A stretch of 64,000 bases of DNA from Pratylenchus scribneri. Lineage: Eukaryota; Nematoda; Chromadorea; Rhabditida; Pratylenchidae. This document shows, piece after piece, positions 1 to 11,037 of this stretch. Position numbers and translations under genes: made by a program. The notes below the pieces were generated by a model. The model did no database searches. It had not been told where the DNA came from and worked only from the letters and a program-made list of their open reading frames with translations. Numbering within the stretch: the stretch's first letter is position 1; each line of letters starts with the position of its first letter. The stretch covers positions 1,364,001 through 1,428,000 of the forward strand of contig JAQSEB010000017.1 in assembly GCA_030063045.1 (NCBI GenBank), given 5' to 3'.

Positions 1-666
1 GGTTTCGTTTCACGTAGAATTTTAAAAATATTATTAAAAAATTGATTTGCTCTTTGGAAGAAATGAGACTGGGTGTAAAGTGCCAAATCTTTTGCCAAAA
101 TAACTGCAGCCAATCTCTTTTGTTCATTTCTTTGCGGTTCTTCCAGCCATTCAAAACATTGATTTAAGGCAACTTCCATCAATTCAATTGCATTTGATTT
201 AGAAGTCTAAATATCACATGTTTATAAGTTATCTTCGAAAAAAATACCAAAATCAAATAGGCAATGGCCTTTGTTGCCAGCCGAATAATTGGTTCATTAC
301 AATTGTTTGCGGTTAATGTTTTCAATAAATTTTTGGAAAATTGAAATATCCTCGATGAATCCTCGTCCAAATTTGTATCATCGGCAATTAAAACTGTTAT
401 TTAAATAATGATTTATTCATCAATGTTCAGAAATAAATAACCTAGTAGAAAAATGCCTGCTTGCTTTTCATTGATATCAAGGCTATTAATGGCATCAAAA
501 ATGTGTGTATGTGAAGAACTCTTAAATGTTTTTCATTACAAAAAATTTGTTTCGTTTTTACCTTGTCTGCTGACATCTTTCCCAGCATAATTTGGCAATG
601 GTTGTAAGCATCTGGGTATGTTGATTTCAAGGCAAATAAATTTTTTTTGATCTGATTTTTATCCAT
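1..666 (-). CDS. let-363: TOR kinase (mTOR/LET-363), N-terminal exons, partial
   Basis: This is the amino-terminal part of the target-of-rapamycin kinase, the nutrient-sensing PI3K-like kinase. The gene runs leftward off the window, so only about 150 residues of the HEAT-repeat region are present; the FAT, FRB and kinase domains lie outside. Exons read 666-563, 520-442, 393-248 and 206-<1, with canonical short introns. Recognisable stretches are IFDAINSLDINEKQAGI, RLATKAIAYL and FFQRANQFFNNIF. They align in order with the start of human mTOR (HHIFELVSSSDANERKGGI, MASKAIGRLAM, FFQQVQPFFDNIF). I chose the ATG at 664-666 because it begins about where the family's homology starts. A TTTTTAG acceptor-like site lies just upstream on the minus strand, which suits trans-splicing. 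The next gene diverges from it. Confidence 0.88.
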
Positions 667-1092
667 TTTTGAGTGCAATAATCTAAAAATGTGGTTATAA
701 TTAATTCATTATTTAAAAAACAAGAAGCAATAGCAATTAATCAAATGAAATAAACATAAAACACTAATGCTGGTTTATTATTTTGGGTGGCTCTGTGACT
801 GGAAGGTATAGCTTGATTTTTGCATGAAGATCAAAAATACCTAGCCTAATTTTTGTTTAATCAAACTCTAATTTCTATCGCAAAAAACTAAGTATTCGGT
901 CGTTGATCAGCACCCTCGAAAACCCCCGAATACAAAAATTCAGTTCATTTCATCCATATTCCAAAATCGCGGGACACATATACATACATATACATATACA
1001 TTATACATACAAAGAGGAGAGGATTTGTAGCTACAGTAGTTTTACCGTAAGTACAATTCGCCTAGCACTGACAAAAAAATATATAAAAGCGC
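667..1092. other. Divergent intergenic region between TOR and a small membrane protein gene
   Basis: About 420 bp of AT-rich sequence separates two divergently transcribed genes, so it probably contains both promoters. It includes a short CA/TA-rich run near 980-1010. I see no coding potential or recognisable binding sites. Confidence 0.5.
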
Positions 1093-1946
1093 ATGGCCAC
1101 TGGCGAAGTGGACAAAACAACAACCGCCAACACAACAATGCTCAACAACTTCAATATTCAAGGATCAATTCTTCTGGCGGCAGTTACCCTTTTGGCCAAT
1201 CTCCTCTCAGCGCAAGTTATTGATGAGCCGACTACAGCGACTACAATTCATCAGCAAAACGACACGTCAAATGGGAATGTGAATGGATTTCTCCGAGGTT
1301 GGTTTACCTTTTTTCAAAGCCTATCAAAATTTTCCCATTTTTCTAGCTGAATTGGTAGCGGATCGTAATGTGGGACGCAATTGGCTGCTCATTTTGCTCG
1401 TCACCGTTGGCCCTGCGATCGCCTTTTTGCTGGCCGTAGGATTGGTGAGTCCATTTTCATTACCATTGCTTATTAGAATTACCTCCCTTTTTAAATCAGA
1501 TTACACTCTTCATTTGCATCAGGAACCGTCAAAGAAGGAATGCATTTAAAGAGAAGCCAATGGAAAATGTTAGCGATGAAGAGGAGGGAGGTTGGTTTAT
1601 TTGAATTTAGTTCCAATCAAAATGAATGATTTTATTTTTCAGAAATATTGGACGATTTGGAGGCCAAACCAGCAGTGAAAACAGCGATTGCCTTGGCGGA
1701 TGAAGAGGACAAAGAAAAAGCAAAAACGCCGCCTACTGAAAGTGAAAGCGAGGAACTCCCGGCTTCAGTGGTTAGTTTAGATTTTGAATTTGCTTCAAAT
1801 AAATTATTTTCCATTTTTAGGAATCAAGGTACGTGGACGATGAAATGAATAAACAACAGAATGGCAGCGTCCCAAGCACCAAATCGCACACGACTTCATT
1901 GGTGGAAAAGAAGGAAATGATGTTAATGACGGCGACGGAGGCTTGA
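1093..1946 (+). CDS. Small single-pass membrane protein, unknown function
   Basis: Five exons (1093-1297, 1347-1444, 1500-1590, 1643-1770, 1821-1946) join with consistent phase into 215 codons. The protein has a hydrophobic N-terminal segment (about residues 20-40, ending LLSAQVID, a possible signal peptide if translation starts at the second ATG, 1138). A short Thr/Asn-rich stretch follows, then one strong transmembrane helix (LLILLVTVGPAIAFLLAVGL). The tail has a basic juxtamembrane patch (RNRQRRNAF) followed by an acidic, Glu/Lys-rich region. This suggests a type I membrane protein with a charged cytoplasmic tail. I do not recognise a family. A poly(A) signal (AATAAA) lies near 2050. Confidence 0.7.
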
Positions 1947-2458
1947 TTCCCATCCAACAGATGTTCTCTCCCTTCAAATATATTGTATTTATTATATGTT
2001 CCTCCATTATTATTGTTGCTTTTTTTGTTTGTATATTTTTTATTTGTGAATAAAGTTTTTATTGGAATAAAACTTCTTTTAAATCTGCTGTTTTTTTGGG
2101 TAAGGTATAAGGTGTATCTCTCAATAATTTTACATCATTATAGGGGTCTCTCCCAAGTCCCACATTCCACAATTTCTATTCTTGTCCTTGTATTCAAAAC
2201 CATTAAACCATTCTTTCACCCAAGTTGACCCATCTTTGCCAATCACAGCAGTTTATTTTTACTATTTTCTTTTTTAGTTCCTTCCATCCTTGGTCCCTCT
2301 CCTCCCCGTCTCTTCATAAAATGAATTGATTATTGATTTTATGTCCAAGCAGAGCAAAGTGCTGTTGCCTGTTGGAAATGGAAAATATATGTTTTTACGT
2401 TTTTTTAGAATGTTTGTAAACTTCGATTTATAAATATTCGTTTTGTAGATGATGAAAA
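1947..2458. other. Intergenic, no gene seen
   Basis: T-rich sequence holding the 3' end of the membrane protein gene and the promoter of the RMND5 gene. A TTTTGTAG acceptor-like site sits about 12 nt before the RMND5 start and could be a spliced-leader site. Confidence 0.4.
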
Positions 2459-4199
2459 ATGAGAATTAATGAATTCATGATGGCTGAAGCATTCCCACCA
2501 CTACCAAAATCTGAAATTGAACTGGTGGCTGATACGAACAACAAAGCCATTCAAAGAATAAAAACATTCTCCCAGAAATATGTGCCAGTTTTGACAAAAA
2601 ATTGTGCAAAATTTGACAAATTGTACAATGAATTAATTGCTGAACCGGCGAAACAATCAATGGAAGAGGACGGCGACCAGCAGAAACAAGACAGTGTTGT
2701 ACCCGAATTGTCGGTTAGTATTCAAAATACAAAATCTTAATCGACTATAATTTCCAGGTTCATGGTCAATATTTGCTCTCAGAATCATTGAATAATCTGA
2801 AGAAGGTGGTCAGTGAAATGTCACAAGAACATAAACATCCAATCCATCACTTGGTCAGTCGATGTGGGAAGGCAATCGATGCTCGCTTTTATTCGGACAT
2901 TAGCAAATTATTGAAAAATGAGAAAGAAATTGAGAATGACCCAGAGAATTTGGCACATGCAAATCGGCTAATTTTGGAACATTTGATGGGCCTAGGACGA
3001 GTCGAAGTGGCTGAAACATTTCAAAAGGTTTAATATATTCAATTATACCTAATGTAAATTTATTGTTGAAGGAATCGGAAATGTCACTTGAATTGCCAAA
3101 CATTCCAAATTTTGAAGAATTCAGGGATATAATGAACGCATTCAAGCGGAGAGATTATTTGCCAGCAATCAATTGGGTGATGACAAATGCATCGAATCGT
3201 TTTGATCTACTATTCCGACTAAAATGCCAACACATTATACAATTACTGGAGACAAGTTTGTTTTCAATTAATTCCTCTAAAAATTGTTCATAAATAAATT
3301 TATAAAATTCTCATACATCAAAAATGTTTCTAAATTAATTTTACCAATCAAATCTTAAATTATTTTCATTAAAGGAGACAAATTGACAGCACTTGGCTAT
3401 GTCAAAGAATTGCAATCTTTCCCACTGGAAATGGATGAATACAAAGAAGAATTGTCCCATTTGGTTTATTTATTTATTTTATTATTTAACATTCATCAAT
3501 ATTTGCAGATGTACGTGGTCATTTCCTACCCGAAAAAGGGACCATATGAATATTTGTTCCACAAAGGCCGTTGGTTTGCGCTGGAACAAGAGCTGGCCCA
3601 TGCTTTGACTGAATATCGCAGCTCATTGGAAAAAATGTTTGTTTTTAATTTTTTAATTCAATGTTTATTTGACTATTTTCAGTCTTTCCGCTGGCATAAA
3701 AACAAGTCAGATCAATTTTTTAAATAATTTAGGCTATTTAAATTTTATTTTTTAAGTTCCCTCTCTGATGACAATGCGTGCTTTCCTTTCCTCGGCCCGC
3801 CCAAGCAATTGTCCAATTTTGCCGGATGAATTGCCTTGCAATGTGCCGGTGCCCGAACAAGTCCATTCATCGTTTTGCTGTCCAATTTTGAAAGTACAAA
3901 GCACCGAAAATGTTTGATTAAATTATAATTTAATCCAATATTTATTCATTTTTTAAAGAATCCACCGGTTCGCCTTTGTTGCGGTCATGTGATCAGGTAA
4001 TATGGATTTATTTTTAAATTTATTTTTAAATAATTATTTTAGTATGGAAGCAATGAACAAATTGGCCCAACAAAGCCGGAACAGTCGATTGAAGTAAATC
4101 CCCAAAAATATTTAATTTTTAATTCCCCTTTTTGTATTAAGATGTCCATATTGCCCTTTGGAATCAGTTTTGAATGACACAAAAATTTTACAATTTTGA
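2459..4199 (+). CDS. RMND5: RMND5-type GID/CTLH E3 ubiquitin ligase subunit
   Basis: Orthologue of human RMND5A and yeast Gid2, the RING-bearing catalytic partner of MAEA in the CTLH E3 ubiquitin ligase. Ten exons (2459-2713, 2758-3027, 3072-3255, 3375-3463, 3509-3636, 3683-3705, 3757-3893, 3959-3996, 4043-4093, 4142-4199) sum to 411 codons, 410 aa against about 390 in human. The middle has the LisH/CTLH-like helices (ANRLILEHLMGLGRVEVAE, then NIPNFEEFRDIMNAFKRRDY). The C terminus is the atypical RING: FCCPIL, LCCGHVIS, LKCPYCP, ending TKILQF where human has AKQIFF. The RING lacks the full set of zinc ligands, as it does in human RMND5. The 23-nt exon 6 is supported by the reconstructed SAGIKTIPSL, matching human SAGCVALPAL. 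The start could also be the in-frame ATG at 2477. Confidence 0.9.
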
Positions 4200-4878
4200 T
4201 GAATGATTTAATTGATTGATTGATCCAAAATTTCCACATTTTTACATCAATGTCAATTTTTTAATTTCCATGAAATTTCCTCTCCTCTATTATTAATAAA
4301 TTCCACAATATTATTTTTGAATAAAGACGATTAAAATCTCCAGCCAACTCATTCATTTCACCGCCCATTCAATAATGGGATAAGTCAGTCTATTCAGTGA
4401 AAGTAGCGGCTAAATTCCCACCTTTCCTTTGTCTGATTGACTGGATATTTTTGGGTGGAAGATGACCCGATTAAGAAGGAAAGCAAAGAATTTAGTTGAA
4501 TTTAGATGGCAATCCACCTCACATTATTCCTTATTAACGCCCATCTTTTCATCCACAAAATTCCTTTCTTTATCCCTTAATTTTATCCATCCAAATCCCC
4601 GAATAATCGCCGCTTTCACTTCGCGCCTTTCTCCGCATTCCAAATCCATTTTGTGAGCGGCGGATTGCGTACCAAAAGCCGCCCAAAGAACAAGTTGAAT
4701 GAAATCAGACGACCATCATTGATGATTAATTTATTAAATAATTTGTTCCATTCTCCCCCATCCAAAATTCAATAAAATTCCCAGAATTCCAAATTAAATT
4801 CACCAAAAAGATGAAAAAAATGTCGTTGGGTTGCGGCGGATAACGTGAAAATCTGAAATACACAAATTTGGGTGGCAA
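4200..4878. other. Intergenic, no gene seen
   Basis: Contains the 3' end of RMND5 (an AATAAA near 4318) and the upstream region of the carboxypeptidase gene. Short open frames here look random, and I see no repeat or RNA gene. Confidence 0.4.
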
Positions 4879-7800
4879 ATGTTTCTTTTTGTGGAGGAAT
4901 GCCTGACGACCAAATTATTATTATTTTTTCTAATCCTTTTGTCGACGGTATCTTCTTGGTCAGGGGAAGAAGAAGGCCACAAATTGGAATCTCAACGGCA
5001 AAAGGATGATGAAAAAGGAGAACAAAAGTTGGCCTAAGGAAATATTTTCCACAATTCCCATGTATTATTTTTTAAAGGAATTCAGAAGCCACCGTATTCC
5101 GTGTATATCGCATTTTTGCACGCACTTGGGAGGACGTAAAGGCACTTTCTGCGTTGCGCGCAATTGCACAAGAAAACCCAGAGGTGAGAGCTATAAAATT
5201 GAACGAGGGGAATCCATTTGTTTTAAAATTAATTGGATAATGCCGATTGGAATGATATGCCTAAAATTTATTAATGTAGATTGATTTTTGGCTCGATTCC
5301 GTTCATCCTGGCCAATTCGCCGATGTGATGGTCTCACCATCGGGAATGTCCATTTTTCGACGTTTTTTGCGTTCGAATCCTTTGCTGAAAGTTCAAATCA
5401 CCGTGGAGGATGTGGAGAAGTGCATTGGGGGAATATTGAAATGGAAATCGATTCATTTTTTTGAGGTTGATCCTTCGGAATGAATTTCGGCCCCGTTTGG
5501 AAAGAATGTCACGGTTGAGGAGGATGAAGAGAGGTGGAAGATGGATTCAAAGGCGGAGCATCGTTTCGCCACTTTTTGGTGCATTTTCCTATTTTTTTTT
5601 ATTTGTTTTCATTGGCCATAGATCAACTCCGTGGAGCCCATTACTCCTTCGGGGAATACACCGGATACAGTGCAATGGTGGGCGAGGGAATTGGGAAGGG
5701 AAAGAATGGCCAAAATTGAATTAAATTGAAAATTGAAAAGGAAACATTTTTGGAATATTATATTTTAAAATCCAACCGAAAAATGAATTAATTTCCTTTA
5801 TAACCAGTAGATTCGTTATTTGAGAACACTGGAATTCTACTATCCGAATTTGGTACAATTAATCCAAATTGGGGCCACACATGAAGGCCGTTCAATTGAG
5901 GGAGTAAAGGTGTGCTAAAGAAGAGGAGGAGGAAGTTTATAAACCCTTTTAGATTGGACACAATCCAATGTCGGCGGCAAAAGGGAAACCGAAAAGGGCA
6001 TTTTGGATTGGTTAAATTGAGGGAATTAAAACGGAAGAATAAATTTGTTGAACAGATGGAAATATGCATGCCAGGGAATGGGCATCCAGCCACACGGCAT
6101 TGTTCATTGTAAATTGTTTTACTGGGAATTTAAAAATCTTCTCACAAATAAATCAATTCCTTTTTAATATAAATTGGGCCGAAATTATTGGAAATGAATC
6201 AAAGAACTATTTGAGAAAATCTATGGATGAATAAACTTTTTAACAATTTTTTACTTTGAGTCCTAATCTTGGCTAAAGATTTAGGGCTAAATTGTTTGGG
6301 ACGAGAGCTGGACCTAGGCTCTCGCCCCGGCGCTTCGCCGGAGGCCCAAGCCCCCAGTGGGCCCAATGAATAGTATAGGAATTAGAGGGGAATTCGACTT
6401 TAGATAAATTATTCTTTATTAATTATGCAGCAGGAAAATATGATAATAATGCGAAGGGGAAAAGAATTCATGAGAGGAAAAGGGTGGGTTTAAAAGCCAG
6501 CTTGGGGCAATATTTGATTAATATTAGGGTTGCGCCCCCGTCCCCGCGGGGACGGGGACGGGGGAGGATCCCCGCACTTTTTGGGCCTCATCCCCGTCCC
6601 CGTCCCCGCAAGACCATCCCCGCACATCCCCGTCCCCGCAAGAGCCACCCCCGCGGGGATTCATCCCCGCGGGGATGAACATGCACCCCATATTTTTGGA
6701 TTTTTCAAGGAAAATGGAATATGACAAAGAAATTTTGAGCAGATTTTAGTAGAATTTTTAAATTTTCATTAAAAATTTTTCACTGCGCAGCCGTTTTTAG
6801 TTAATTCTTTCGCTGCGCGGCTATTTGTAATCTTTTGTTATGGAGCCCAGGCCCAGACCCCACAATGAAAAATTAAGAAATTCACTTTTTATGGTTAATT
6901 TATGGTGATAATCAAGAATTTGATATCCTTTTTTTAATTATATCATACCATATTGTTGATTTATGTATATAAGAAACTTTATGGCAAAAAAATTATCTCA
7001 GATCTTGGTTGTAAAAACAAATTTGGATAATGTGCAACTGACGAGGGACATTAGCGTCTTGGCCACTAGCATCTCAGCGATTTTGAAAAGCCGTAGCTCA
7101 TCAGCCAATTAACCAATTTAAATGATCCATAGTGCATTTAATAGCCTTAAATGTTGGCTATCCAATGGTTTAATGATCATCCAAAAATGTAATATTTCAT
7201 TTCAACCATAATATGACCATACATACAAAAAAGGCGATTTTTCAAAGTTTTTGGCCAAAATGAGTCAAGACTTTACATTTTTGATGATCAATATAATAAT
7301 GGATTGCCAATATTTAGGGCTATTAAATGCACTTTAGATAATTTAAATTGGTTTATTGGCTGATGAACTACGGCTCGTCAAAATAGCTTAGATGCAAGTG
7401 GCCCAACGCTAATGACCCAACTATGTGTAGTACCAACAAATTCAAATGATCCAGAAGATAAAGTAATTAAAGAGAAAATTATGATTTAAAATTAATTTGC
7501 CCATTATAATTTATTGAAATTTTAGTAAATTTTTCTTCAGAAATTTTTTTCTGAAAAATAAGACCTTTTTCAAAAATTCAGTCTATCCCCGTCCCCGCGG
7601 GGATCCCCGCGGGGATCCCCGCAAGGGTCATCCCCGTCCCCGTCCCCGCAAGTGCCATCCCCGCATATCCCCGTCCCCGCAAACTCTGCCCCCGCAGTGC
7701 GGGGGCGCAACCCTAATTAATATAGGGTGACGGGGTGATTAGGCAAAAAGTTGGGATACAGTAGGACAAATAGGAAAAGGCTCTCAGGGATTATTGGCAT

Positions 7801-10800
7801 TGACATTTACAAACAATTTTATGGACATTTTGATGTTCCCTTCACCAATCACAGATCAACCAATTGGTGGCCAATTATGGCCGTGATCCATTCCTGACCA
7901 ATGCTTTGAATCGTGTCGATTTCTACATTGTTCCATGCGCCAACCCAGATGGATTCGAATTCTCACGAAGTTCAATGAATCCAAAGGTGTGCCTTTGGGT
8001 GATTTCACTTCTTCATTCCCTTCAATTTTCGATTCGTTTATGGCGTAAAAATCGAAGTCCTGAACAATGCACGAGAACTTGGAGTGGTTTACTTTGTTGT
8101 CGCGGAGTCGACCTGAATCGGTGCAGCATTTTTTGATGGAATTTTTGAGAATTTCCAAAAATAAAATTGGAAAATTATTTATAAAGAATTTGAATTCTCC
8201 TTTCAAAATGGATTTTTTCTAGCAATTTTGACTTTCATTGGGCAGAAACGGGTTCATCGTTGAATGCATGCTCCAATTTGTTTGCCGGTAAACGGGCATT
8301 CAGGTCAGCAATAGCAATTTAAGGCTAATTTACCCAAATATTTAATGTTTAGCCAAATTATTGTAAAAGTTTAAGTCAAAACTAAATATTCTAACCATAA
8401 TCTCAAATTATTCCCAAATCCTTCGATCTCAAATTTTATTACTACACAGAGACTTAAAACTAGGGTTGCGCCCCCGTCCCCGCGGGGACGGGGACGGGGG
8501 AGGATCCCCGCACTTTTTGGGCCTCATCCCCGTCCCCGTCCCCGCAAGTCCATCCCCGCATATCCCCGTCCCCGCTAGAGCCACCCCCGCGGGGATTCAT
8601 CCCCGCGGGGATGAACATGCACCCCATATTTTTGGATTTTTCAAGGAAAATGGAAAAAATTTTAAGCAAAATTTTTATAATTTTTGAATTTTTGGCTAAA
8701 ATTTTTTCACTACATGGCTAATATTCGCTAAAATTTTTCGCTGCGCGGCTATTATTGGGCAGAAATTTTTCTTTAGAAAAATTTTTGTTAAAAATTAGAC
8801 CTTTTTCAAAAATTCAGTCTATCCCCGTCCCCGCGGGGACGGGGACGGGGTAGGATCCCCGCACTTTTTGGGCCTCATCCCCGTCCCCGTCCCCGCAAGT
8901 GCCATCCCCGCATATCCCCGTCCCCGCAAACTCGGCCCCCGCACTGCGGGGGCGCAACCCTACTTAAAACCAAATCACCTTTAAATTTTTTTAAACATTT
9001 GTAGTGAACCAGAGGCCCGTGCCATTGCCAATTTCCTTCAGGCCGATGAGCTTCGTGGCCGTCTGGACGCATTTGTTTGGCATCAATCTTTCCAAATTCC
9101 CTCAAATCCATTTATTCCCCCATAAAAAGATTACCCTCCATACTTATGCCCAAATGTGGATTCATCCATTCAGCCATGAATATCAACTTTATCCCAAGGA
9201 TGTACAAAAGTTGAAAAGTCTGGCACTGAGGGCTACCAGTCGACTGAAAGAAATCTACGGAACAACATATCGAGTTGGTTTTAATGGGAAAAGTATTAAT
9301 TTAAAATTGTTCTTTTAATTGGAATATTTTAGGAAATCCACTTTATTTCATATTCCAACAATTTAGGTTGGCACCGGCGCTGATTTATTGGCACCAGCCT
9401 CCGGCGGTTCTGATGATTGGGCCAAAGAAAAGTTGGGCGTCAAATTTGTGTATTTGGTTGAGCTTAGACCTCAACTTGATCGTAAAAATGGCAATTTTAC
9501 CATACATTCAAATTTATTCCATTCAGTCTCAAATGGATTCATTCTACGTCAAGAAGAATTACTGCCAACCGGTTGGGAAAATATTAAAAATTAATACATT
9601 TGTTTATTGTTCAAATTGATTGATGCCTGAAGCTAAATTAGTCAATAGAGAATGGGCATATCCTTGTTAAATCAAAAAATTATGGTAGAAATAGAAACTA
9701 TTTGCAATCTATGAGAATGCCCCACTCCCCGAGGTCTAATCAATTCCCAATGGCATTAGTTTAGTTGATCAGAATACCATTAATCTAATATTATTAATAT
9801 CAAATTTAGAACAAATATTTCCAAAAATAGCTTATGAGACATTCGAAGCAATCAAGGAAGTGATTCGGGGTGTTTTGCTCGAGAATGGATTGTCAACAAA
9901 TTTGGCGGCCACAAATGTCACCCTAAATGGTGGAGGAAACAATTCTTCTCCATTTCCTTCAACTCAAACGACTTCAATGCCATTCAATGAATCATCGAAC
10001 ACCGCATTTTTATCCTCAACATTTTCATCCTTTAAAACAACATTTTTGACTAAGAATTCCAATCAAAGTATTTCATTGCTGCCAACAACTATTTCCATGG
10101 CAAATGCTGGTCAAAATGAGTTAACTACTTCGAAAACTTCACAATTAACATCGACACAATTGACGCTAGCGATAAATACCACAATGAACAGTCAATCGAC
10201 GACAACTTCGGCATCCATTAAACAGCGAACAATGGCACAAACATTGAACTCGAAAGCAACAACGATGGGCAAACAAAAAGAAGAAATAAGTGTAAAGTCA
10301 ACCGACGATGATTTCATCGTTTTTGTCCCGAATTCGACATCAACACCGTCGATTAATGCAAAAATGACGACTGAAAGTCGACAGCGAATATTCACTTTGC
10401 CTTGGGTGCCAACAAGGAGGGTATCGGTCACTCCAATGCCAACGACGATGAGAGAGGGCCAACCAATTCAACCATCAACCATCACATTAGGAACAAATCC
10501 ACAATCAGTTTCATTGTCGATGGCACAATCCGCAACCTCTTCCTCGCCCATAACCATCCTTTTCACAGCCATCGAACCTTCTTGGGAAGAAACCAACGAA
10601 ATTGATGGTGCGTTTTAGTTAGGAAAAATATGGAATATTTTGAATTGAAGAATTTTTCAATAAATGGGATTCGGTTTATTAGGACAGAGAGGATTTTTTA
10701 ATTTAATGGTCTTCTGATGTTCTTTATTATTTTTTATGATCCATTTTTTGATGATCAGCTAAAATAACATTTATTGTTCACAGTTTTGCTCACTCAAATG

Positions 10801-11037
10801 ACTCCGCCTCCATTGTTGAGGACAGACAATAAATTCCTTGGCTCCGATTCGCTTCGCAAATTTGGAGTCCATCGATGGGAGAGGAATAATGGGGGAGGCA
10901 AATTAGTGGAATTAAAAGATGTCGCCGACAATTTGACGGCATTAATCGAAGCATCGGTGGAGAATTCAACAATGAAAACAACTCAAATTGTGCCAATCAT
11001 TTCATGGCCAACGAGGAAATGCTCAGATGAAAAGTAG
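4879..11037 (+). CDS. Secreted M14 zinc metallocarboxypeptidase with long Ser/Thr-rich tail
   Basis: Peptidase family M14 enzyme that removes C-terminal residues in the secretory pathway. Seventeen exons (4879-5027, 5078-5183, 5280-5419, 5466-5533, 5622-5677, 5811-5909, 5953-6010, 6056-6108, 7855-7986, 8032-8120, 8223-8303, 9005-9074, 9130-9273, 9367-9481, 9527-9571, 9831-10607, 10784-11037) total 812 codons. In order: signal peptide (LLLFFLILLSTVSS), activation propeptide (FRVYRIFARTWEDVKAL), then catalytic domain. Zinc ligands are in NMHAREW and ITLHTY, the substrate-binding Asn-Arg is in VDLNRNFDFHW, and the catalytic Glu is in FVYLVELRP, so all key residues are intact. After the enzyme (end near PTAYETFEAIKEVI) comes a tail of roughly 330 residues, Ser/Thr/Asn-rich, probably O-glycosylated. 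Two oddities: the join at 7986/8032 lacks an AG acceptor, and intron 8 (6109-7854) is packed with nested repeats. Confidence 0.88.
6525..7715. mobile_element. hAT-like non-autonomous TIR element, 1191 bp, GC-rich ends
   Basis: Ends are perfect inverted copies of TAGGGTTGCGCCCCCG. The element is flanked by an 8-bp direct repeat ATTAATAT (6517-6524 and 7716-7723), the target duplication length of hAT transposons. The terminal regions are built from CCCCGTCCCCG-type runs, very GC-rich compared with the AT-rich surroundings. No transposase is encoded; short open frames within it (rich in PRPRGDGDG) are by-products of the GC repeats. It carries its own nested foldback at about 7031-7435. Confidence 0.85.
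7031..7435. mobile_element. Foldback (MITE-like) element nested inside the hAT-like element
   Basis: The left arm (about 7045-7185: CATTAGCG, GGCCACTAGCATCTCAGC, AGCCGTAGCTCATCAGCC) is repeated inverted in the right arm (about 7280-7425: GGCTGATGAACTACGGCT, GATGCAAGTGGCCCAACGCTAATG). Arms of roughly 150 bp flank a short centre. The smaller sister element at 8461-8962 lacks this block, which supports a later insertion. Exact ends are uncertain by about 15 bp. Confidence 0.7.
8461..8962. mobile_element. hAT-like non-autonomous TIR element, 502-bp copy
   Basis: Same TAGGGTTGCGCCCCCG inverted ends and same GC-rich terminal blocks as the 6525-7715 element, but without the nested foldback. It is flanked by an exact 8-bp duplication CTTAAAAC (8453-8460 and 8963-8970). 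It lies in intron 11 of the carboxypeptidase gene. Confidence 0.88.

Larger units (their letters stand above)
6257..7815 (+). repeat. Copy A of a ~310-bp interspersed repeat, split by a hAT-like element
   Basis: The left part (about 6257-6524) starts near TCCTAATCTTGGC and includes GGGGCAATATTTGATTAAT. The right part (about 7724-7815) continues AGGGTGACGGGGTGATTAGGC through ACAGTAGGACAAATAGG to ATTATTGGCATTGACA. Intact relatives lie at 38.97, 41.76 and 47.34 kb (same orientation) and 36.27 and 58.57 kb (reverse). I cannot assign it to a transposon class. Confidence 0.75.

Noticed and set aside
6524..8687. Similar 60-75-codon frames rich in PRPRGDGDG / PVPVPA at 6.5 and 8.5 kb, as a possible gene family
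   Set aside because: They lie in the GC-rich ends of two hAT-like MITE copies and appear on both strands.
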